11,210 nt of DNA from Desulfobacterales bacterium (GTDB taxonomy: Bacteria; Desulfobacterota; Desulfobacteria; Desulfobacterales; Desulfosalsimonadaceae): the NCBI GenBank assembly GCA_007127175.1, contig SKZX01000398.1, positions 1 to 11,210 on the forward strand, written 5' to 3'. A model generated the notes under the pieces. It was not told where the DNA came from. It ran no database searches and worked only from the letters and a program-made list of their open reading frames with translations. This document shows positions 7,115 to 11,210 of the stretch, one piece after another (the first letter of the stretch is position 1; every line of letters begins with the position of its first letter). A program made the position numbers and the translations under genes.

Positions 7115-7164
7115 GGTGCCACAGACAGGGTGAAAAACGTCCAGACACCAGGGGGGCAGCCTTT

Positions 7165-7180
7165 CACCCCGGCAGGGGTG
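7165..7180 (+). repeat. GC-rich hairpin in right part of composite element
   Basis: CACCCC-GGCA-GGGGTG forms a 6-bp stem. An alternative partner is GGGTGAAA at 7128-7135, which pairs with TTTCACCC at 7162-7169, so two exclusive folds are possible. Confidence 0.6.
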
Positions 7181-7191
7181 GCATCGTGTAG

Positions 7192-7211
7192 CCGGTGGTT
7201 TTAACCACCGG
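7192..7211 (+). repeat. Right REP-like palindrome with 5' GTAG
   Basis: CCGGTGGTT-TT-AACCACCGG, immediately preceded by GTAG (7188-7191). A GTAG-type tetranucleotide at the foot of a palindrome is the hallmark of REP sequences handled by RAYT (Y1, IS200/IS605-related) transposases. The link is inference, as no transposase is in the window. Confidence 0.75.
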
Positions 7212-7233
7212 AAATATAATGACGCGATAGAAT

Positions 7234-7256
7234 CAGAGTCCTGAAGGGACGACATA
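7234..7256 (-). repeat. Right 23-bp terminal inverted repeat
   Basis: Begins CAGAGTCC and ends GGGACGACATA; it is a perfect reverse complement of 6774-6796. Confidence 0.9.
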
Positions 7257-7309
7257 AATATTGCAAACCATCAAAATAAATGAACTTGTAAAAACCCGTC
7301 AAATTTAAA

Positions 7310-7338
7310 TTGCCATATTAATATTTTGCTGGTATTGT
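7310..7338 (+). promoter_or_regulatory. Extended -10 promoter for rpsB operon
   Basis: TTGCCA (7310-7315), a 17-bp spacer, then TATTGT (7333-7338), with TGG directly before the -10 (7330-7332), the extended -10 form. It lies in AT-rich DNA and predicts a start near 7345, leaving a leader of about 110 nt before rpsB. Confidence 0.62.
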
Positions 7339-7375
7339 ACCGTGATTTATTAACTCAACGCCACACGCTTTTTGA

Positions 7376-7411
7376 CCGGCGGCCGGGTGCTCTTTGGAGT
7401 GGGCCTGCCGG
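7376..7411 (+). promoter_or_regulatory. Stem-loop in rpsB leader
   Basis: CCGGC-GGCC (7376-7384) pairs with GGCC-TGCCGG (7402-7411), 9 base pairs with one bulge. An apical CTC-TTTG-GAG can close the loop. The rpsB mRNA leader is a known site of S2 autoregulation in Escherichia coli. Whether this hairpin plays that part here is inference, and it was not matched to a defined leader family. Confidence 0.4.
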
Positions 7412-7456
7412 AGAGATGAAAGCGGCGGTTTAAAAACCCAAAAAAGGAGTGGTTTA

Positions 7457-8344
7457 ATGGCTTATGTGACTATGAAGGAAATGCTCGAAGCCGGTGTCCA
7501 TTTCGGTCACCAGACGAGAAAGTGGAACCCGAAGATGAAGAAATACATCTTCGGCGCGAGAAACGGCATCTACATCATCGACCTCCAGCAGACGGTCCGC
7601 TTGTTTCGGGATGCCTATGATTTTATTCAAAAGACGGTTGCGGGCGGCAAGTCCGTACTCTTTGTGGGCACCAAGAAGCAGGCCCGGGAAGCCATTTACG
7701 AAGAGGCCAACCGGTGTGAAATGTACTACGTTCATAACCGGTGGGTGGGCGGCATGCTCACCAACTTCCAGACCATCCGCAAAAGCATCGAGCGCCTCAA
7801 CCACCTCAATACCATTGAAAACGACGGCACCATCAGCATGTACCCCAAAAAGGAACGGATCGGGATGCTCAAGGAGCGGGAAAAGCTCGACAGCACCCTC
7901 GGCGGCATCCGCTCCATGAACGGGCTTCCCGGGGCGATTTTCATTATCGATCCCAAAAAGGAAGCCATTGCCGTGAAGGAAGGGCGCCGGCTCGGCATCC
8001 CGGTCGTATCGGTGGTGGACACCAATTGTGATCCGGATCTCATCGATTATATCATTCCCGGCAATGACGATGCCATCCGGTCGATTCGGCTCATGGTGTC
8101 GAAAGTGGCCGACGCCTGCATCGAGGGGGCTGAACGTCTGGCTGAAAAGCGTCAGGCCGAGGCGGACAAGGACGCCGAAGCCATGGCTGCCAAAGCCGGC
8201 GAGGGGAAAAAAGAGCGGTATGTCAGCAAAGAGGATGACAAAGGGCCGGTTGTCGAGGTCATCCGCAAGGCTGTTGCGGTCGAGCCCAAGGTCCAGGAAT
8301 CTGTTGAAACCAGCGAAGACGATGTCAATACAGGAGAAATATAA
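7457..8344 (+). CDS. rpsB: Small-subunit ribosomal protein uS2
   Basis: S2 binds the 30S head-body junction and is needed for S1 binding. The protein has 295 residues. The body matches the family: MAYVTMKEMLEAGVHFGHQT at the N terminus, RKWNPKMKKYIFGARNGIYI, NRWVGGMLTNFQTI, LPGAIFIIDPKKE and DTNCDPDLIDYIIPGNDDAIRS. The ATG at 7457 follows a good AGGAG (7445-7449); the open frame upstream to 7394 has no such site. After about residue 232 there is a roughly 60-residue tail rich in Lys, Glu, Ala and Asp that E. coli S2 (241 residues) largely lacks; it is probably disordered. The stop codon overlaps the tsf start in TAATG, typical of translational coupling. Confidence 0.98.
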   Translation: MAYVTMKEMLEAGVHFGHQTRKWNPKMKKYIFGARNGIYIIDLQQTVRLFRDAYDFIQKTVAGGKSVLFVGTKKQAREAIYEEANRCEMYYVHNRWVGGMLTNFQTIRKSIERLNHLNTIENDGTISMYPKKERIGMLKEREKLDSTLGGIRSMNGLPGAIFIIDPKKEAIAVKEGRRLGIPVVSVVDTNCDPDLIDYIIPGNDDAIRSIRLMVSKVADACIEGAERLAEKRQAEADKDAEAMAAKAGEGKKERYVSKEDDKGPVVEVIRKAVAVEPKVQESVETSEDDVNTGEI

Positions 8345-8949
8345 TGGCTAGCAGTGTAAGTGCTGAAATGGTAAAAAAACTCCGTGATCGATCCGGTGCG
8401 GGTATCATGGATTGCAAGGAGGCTTTGACCGAATGCGCCGGGGATCTTGAAAAAGCGGCGGATTACCTGAGAAAGAAAGGTCTGGCAACGGCCCGGAAAC
8501 GGGCGGAGCGAGTGACCGCTCAAGGGGTCGTTCAGTCCTACATTCACATGGGCGGCAAAATCGGTGTGCTTGTGGAAGTGAACTGCGAGACTGATTTTGT
8601 GGCCAAGACCGACGAATTTGTAGAATTTGCAAGAAATATCGCCATGCATATAGCCGCCTCGAACCCGCTCGGGGTGTTGCCCGAAGATATTCCCGAGGCG
8701 CTCCTGGCAAGGGAAAAACAGATTTACCGGGATCAGGCCCTTGAGGCGGGAAAGCCTGAAAACATGGTCGAGAAGATCGTTGAAGGCAAGATGAACAAGT
8801 TTTTCAAGGAATCCTGCCTCATGAACCAGCTCTATGTCAGGGACACCAACCTGACCATATCGGACGTGTTGAATGACATGATCGCCAAGACAGGCGAGAA
8901 AATAACCATTAACCGTTTCGCGCGGTTTCAGGTGGGCGAGAATTTATAA
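8344..8949 (+). CDS. tsf: Elongation factor Ts
   Basis: Nucleotide-exchange factor that releases GDP from EF-Tu. At 201 residues it is the short form with a reduced dimerisation region, compared with 283 in E. coli. Visible parts: the N-terminal UBA-like domain with VKKLRDRSGAGIMDCKEAL (10-28), and the core with VEVNCETDFVAK, where T83-D84-F85-V86 contacts EF-Tu. The C-terminal region QIYRDQALEAGKPENMVEKI and FFKESCLMNQLYV is typical of EF-Ts. The ATG overlaps the rpsB stop by one base and is preceded by AGGAG (8332-8336). Confidence 0.97.
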   Translation: MASSVSAEMVKKLRDRSGAGIMDCKEALTECAGDLEKAADYLRKKGLATARKRAERVTAQGVVQSYIHMGGKIGVLVEVNCETDFVAKTDEFVEFARNIAMHIAASNPLGVLPEDIPEALLAREKQIYRDQALEAGKPENMVEKIVEGKMNKFFKESCLMNQLYVRDTNLTISDVLNDMIAKTGEKITINRFARFQVGENL

Positions 8950-8984
8950 CCGGGTATCTCACAGCTGGAAAGAGGCGAGCCATC

Positions 8985-9707
8985 GTGGAAAAATCGCAAT
9001 ACCGGCGCGTGCTGCTCAAGCTCAGCGGCGAGGCCCTGATGGGGGAATCCAAATACGGCATCGAACCGGAAACCCTCGCATACGTGGCCGACGAAGTAAA
9101 GGACGCGGTTGACCTGGGTGTTGAAACCGCCCTTGTCGTGGGCGGCGGCAACATATTCCGGGGAATGGCCGCCAGTTCGAAAGGCATGGACAGGGCATCC
9201 GCCGACTACATCGGCATGCTCGCCACTGTCATGAACAGCCTTGCCCTCCAGGGGGCGCTTGAAAAAATCGGCATTCCCACGAGGGTCCTCTCGGCGATCT
9301 CGATACACCAGGTGTCGGAACCTTATATTCGCAGAAGGGCGATCCGCCATCTTGAAAAAGGGCGGGTCGTCATTTTTGCGGCCGGAACCGGCAACCCGTA
9401 TTTCACCACGGACACCGCAGCCGTACTTCGGGCCGCGGAAATCCATGCAGACGTCCTGTTGAAAGCGACCAAGGTGGACGGCGTCTACGACATGGACCCC
9501 GTTGGCAATGCACAGGCACAGTTCATCCGTTCAATCGATTACATGTCCGTGCTCGAACGGCGTCTTCATGTCATGGATTCCACCGCCGTATCCCTTGCCA
9601 TGGAAAACGGTCTTGAAATGGTCGTTTTCAACCTGAAAGTCCCCGGCAATACCCGCAAGGTGATTTGCGGGGATAACAGTATCGGAACGCGTATTTCCGA
9701 GCAGTAA
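8985..9707 (+). CDS. pyrH: UMP kinase
   Basis: Phosphorylates UMP to UDP with ATP, the first step from UMP towards UTP and CTP. It is the bacterial hexameric, amino-acid-kinase-fold type. Its 240 residues match E. coli (241). Motifs: RVLLKLSGEAL (8-18), VVGGGNIFRG with G53-G54-G55-N56, DRASADYIGMLATVMN, FAAGTGNPYFTTDTAAVLRA and KVDGVYDMDP. The start is GTG at 8985, preceded by AGAGGCGAG (8971-8979); no in-frame ATG fits better. It is 35 nt after tsf, in the very common rpsB-tsf-pyrH-frr order. Confidence 0.98.
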   Translation: MEKSQYRRVLLKLSGEALMGESKYGIEPETLAYVADEVKDAVDLGVETALVVGGGNIFRGMAASSKGMDRASADYIGMLATVMNSLALQGALEKIGIPTRVLSAISIHQVSEPYIRRRAIRHLEKGRVVIFAAGTGNPYFTTDTAAVLRAAEIHADVLLKATKVDGVYDMDPVGNAQAQFIRSIDYMSVLERRLHVMDSTAVSLAMENGLEMVVFNLKVPGNTRKVICGDNSIGTRISEQ

Positions 9708-9719
9708 GCCTGATGGACT

Positions 9720-9738
9720 CGTAAAAAGTCATTTTCAG
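9720..9738 (+). repeat. Solo end of the inverted-repeat family
   Basis: CGTAAAAAGTCATTTTCAG matches, with one mismatch over 19 positions, the reverse complement of the right end of the 171-bp element (2798-2816). It lies between pyrH and frr, only 13 nt after the pyrH stop. No second end is seen nearby, so this looks like a remnant or a solo end. Confidence 0.6.
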
Positions 9739-9774
9739 ACTGTTGAAATGAACCTTAATACAGGGTGAGCCGCT

Positions 9775-10332
9775 ATGATTGATGAAATCTTCGATGAAGC
9801 CAGAGACAAAATGGAAAAGTCGGTGGGGTCTTTGAAAAAGGAACTCACGCGGATCAGGACGGGTAGAGCCTCCCTCAATATTTTTGACGGTGTGCGGGTG
9901 AATTATTACGGCACCCCAACACCGTTGAACCAGATCGCTTCCCTTTCCGTGCCCGAAAGCCGCCTGATCACCATTCAGCCATGGGACGCGTCCGCCATAA
10001 AGGAAATTGAAAAGGCGATTTTGAAGTCCAACCTGGGGCTCACGCCGACCAGTGACGGCAAGATCATCCGCATATCCATCCCGCCGCTGACAGAGGACCG
10101 GCGAAAGGATATCGTCAAGCAGGTCAACAAGATCTGCGAGGATTACCGTGTGGCCGTCCGGAATATCCGCAGGGATGCCAATGAGCTGTTGAAAGCCCTC
10201 AAGAAGGACGGCGATGCCTCAGAGGACGCGGTCAAAAAGTCGCTCGATGACATGCAGAAGCTGACGGATGAACATATCAAGCAGATAGACGACATTTTCA
10301 AGGAAAAGGAAAAGGAGACCCTTGAAGTCTGA
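9775..10332 (+). CDS. frr: Ribosome recycling factor
   Basis: With EF-G it splits the post-termination ribosome so subunits can restart. It has exactly the usual 185 residues. Domain I is the three-helix bundle: LKKELTRIRTGRASLNIFDGV near the N terminus, then IPPLTEDRRKDIVKQVNKICEDYRVAVRNIRRDANE and the lysine/glutamate-rich C-terminal helix. Domain II is the beta insertion: VNYYGTPTPLNQIASLSVPESRLITIQPWD (about 42-71). The start ATG is preceded by AGGGTGAG (9762-9769). Its 3' end overlaps uppS by 11 nt. Confidence 0.98.
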   Translation: MIDEIFDEARDKMEKSVGSLKKELTRIRTGRASLNIFDGVRVNYYGTPTPLNQIASLSVPESRLITIQPWDASAIKEIEKAILKSNLGLTPTSDGKIIRISIPPLTEDRRKDIVKQVNKICEDYRVAVRNIRRDANELLKALKKDGDASEDAVKKSLDDMQKLTDEHIKQIDDIFKEKEKETLEV

Positions 10333-11062
10333 CGTGCCGGAAAATCCGGAAACAGGCTTGCAGCTGCCGGTGCACGTGGCCGTTATCATGGACGGGAACG
10401 GCCGCTGGGCCAAAAAGCGGATGCTCAATCGTGTCAAGGGGCATGAAAAGGGCGCCGATGCAGTACGGATGATTGTCCGGGCCTCGCGGGAGATCGGTAT
10501 CCGGTACCTGACCCTGTTCGCCTTTTCAACGGAGAACTGGCAGCGCCCCAAGGCTGAAATAAAAGCGCTCATGACGCTGCTCAAGCGGTTTTTGACCTCT
10601 GAAAAGCAGGAGATGATCGACAATAACATCCGCATCAATATCATCGGCCAGATGGAACGGCTGCCGTCGGACGTCGCCGCTCAACTGAAGGAAACCATGG
10701 CAGAAACCGCGGCCAATGACGCCATGCAGCTCAACCTCGCCTTAAGCTACGGGGGGCGCGCCGAAATCGCCATGGCGTGTGCGGCCATCGCCCGAAAGGT
10801 GAAAGACGGTGCGGTTGATATTGCATCCATTACCCCGGAGCTTGTTGCACAGCACCTTTACACCGCGGATATCCCCGATCCGGAACTGCTCATCCGGACC
10901 AGCGGGGAATACCGTATCAGCAATTTTCTCCTGTGGCAGGCTGCCTACACGGAACTCTTTATAACCCCCACGCTGTGGCCTGATTTTACCCGGGAGGAGT
11001 TCGTGGCGATCCTTTCCGAGTACAACAAGCGTGAGCGGCGCTTCGGCCGCGCGGATGACTAA
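10322..11062 (+). CDS. uppS: Undecaprenyl diphosphate synthase (cis-prenyltransferase)
   Basis: Adds eight isopentenyl units to farnesyl diphosphate to make the C55 lipid carrier for peptidoglycan and O-antigen synthesis. The protein has 246 residues. Motifs: HVAVIMDGNGRWAKKR with the catalytic D24; GHEKGADAVR; YLTLFAFSTENWQRPKAEI (the FSxENxxRP motif); LNLALSYGGRAEI; and the C-terminal LLIRTSGEYRISNFLLWQ with AYTELFITPTLWPDF. The start chosen is TTG at 10322, inside the end of frr, because AGGAG (10313-10317) lies 4 nt upstream; an in-frame GTG at 10334 is a weaker alternative. Translational coupling to frr is likely. Last visible gene of the operon; cdsA or dxr often follow. Confidence 0.96.
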   Translation: MKSDVPENPETGLQLPVHVAVIMDGNGRWAKKRMLNRVKGHEKGADAVRMIVRASREIGIRYLTLFAFSTENWQRPKAEIKALMTLLKRFLTSEKQEMIDNNIRINIIGQMERLPSDVAAQLKETMAETAANDAMQLNLALSYGGRAEIAMACAAIARKVKDGAVDIASITPELVAQHLYTADIPDPELLIRTSGEYRISNFLLWQAAYTELFITPTLWPDFTREEFVAILSEYNKRERRFGRADD

Positions 11063-11075
11063 GTGGTCGAGGGCA

Positions 11076-11210
11076 TAAATACAGTGACGCACCGAGATGG
11101 TCGAGGCGCCCGTCCCGCAAGGCGCGAGAAGCGAGAATACCGGGCGTATTTGAGCGCCGAGCAACGCCGCCGGGACGGGATGCATCGACCATCGAATGCC
11201 GCTGTATTTA
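11076..11210. mobile_element. Nested inverted-repeat element after uppS (reaches window edge)
   Basis: Four nested inverted pairs surround one centre: TAAATACAG (11076-11084) with CTGTATTTA (11202-11210); GATGGTCGA (11096-11104) with TCGACCATC (11185-11193); CCCGTCCCG (11109-11117) with CGGGACGGG (11171-11179); and AATAC (11136-11140) with GTATT (11146-11150). Nothing in it looks coding, and no U-run follows the arms, so a plain intrinsic terminator is unlikely. It may extend beyond the window. It is probably a MITE-like or foldback intergenic repeat, though it could stabilise the operon's 3' end. Confidence 0.65.

Larger units (their letters stand above)
6774..7256. mobile_element. 483-bp composite palindromic element
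   Basis: Starts 14 bp after the prmC stop and ends 53 bp before the rpsB promoter. Its layers, outside in, are: perfect 23-bp terminal inverted repeats (6774-6796 and 7234-7256); exactly 22 bp of divergent spacer on each side; mirror-image REP-like palindromes (6819-6838 and 7192-7211); and an inner array with a 41-bp period (6849-7114). A segment with GC hairpins (7121-7188) lies only on the right side. No frame in it encodes a recognisable protein: an 86-codon minus-strand frame (7255-6995) just reads through the repeats. It lacks a transposase, so if mobile it depends on another element. A structured-RNA or chromosome-architecture role is also possible. Confidence 0.75.

Noticed and set aside
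6995..7255. 86-codon minus-strand open frame (begins MSSLQDSDS)
   Set aside because: It starts inside the terminal inverted repeat and reads through the tandem array, whose period is not a multiple of three. It has no ribosome site and no protein signature; such frames are by-products of repeats.
7424..7446. Terminator just before rpsB (GGTTT-AA-AAACC followed by A-run)
   Set aside because: The stem is only 5 bp, it is followed by A rather than T residues, and it abuts the rpsB ribosome site.

Overview
The window is an ordinary bacterial chromosome segment carrying twelve conserved housekeeping genes, plus unusually structured DNA packed between them. Gene content and order (rho-rpmE-prfA-prmC; rpsB-tsf-pyrH-frr-uppS), protein character, the moderate GC and an off-type adenylate kinase suggest a sulfate-reducer-like Desulfobacterota member, perhaps Desulfobacterales. 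That placement is inference from memory of these families, not a database match.

Layout. Positions 1-238 (minus) hold the N-terminal 79 codons of an adenylate kinase. Positions 351-1730 (minus) hold a tRNA nucleotidyltransferase/HD-domain protein upstream of it. A roughly 225-bp divergent gap (1731-1955) with no confident gene separates it from coaE (1956-2624, plus). Positions 2625-3170 are non-coding: a 171-bp inverted-repeat element, then a near-consensus sigma-70 promoter and a long untranslated leader for rho. The first plus-strand operon is rho (3171-4418), rpmE (4494-4703), prfA (4809-5900) and prmC (5869-6759). A terminator-like hairpin lies between rpmE and prfA.

Positions 6760-7456 are the most unusual part. 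A 483-bp composite element (6774-7256) has perfect 23-bp terminal inverted repeats, a pair of subterminal REP-like perfect palindromes in mirror arrangement, and a core array in which a 20-bp palindromic motif recurs seven times at an exact 41-bp period, organised as an 82-bp higher-order repeat. After it come an extended -10 promoter and a structured leader for the second operon: rpsB (7457-8344), tsf (8344-8949), pyrH (8985-9707), frr (9775-10332) and uppS (10322-11062). A lone copy of the end of the first inverted-repeat element sits between pyrH and frr. A third nested inverted-repeat element starts 13 bp after the uppS stop and runs to the window edge.

Function. The two operons combine transcription termination (Rho), ribosome structure (bL31, uS2), elongation (EF-Ts), release (RF1 and its methyltransferase PrmC), recycling (RRF), pyrimidine nucleotide supply (UMP kinase) and the undecaprenyl carrier for envelope synthesis (UppS). 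No new protein system is visible. The novelty candidates are the non-coding repeat elements.
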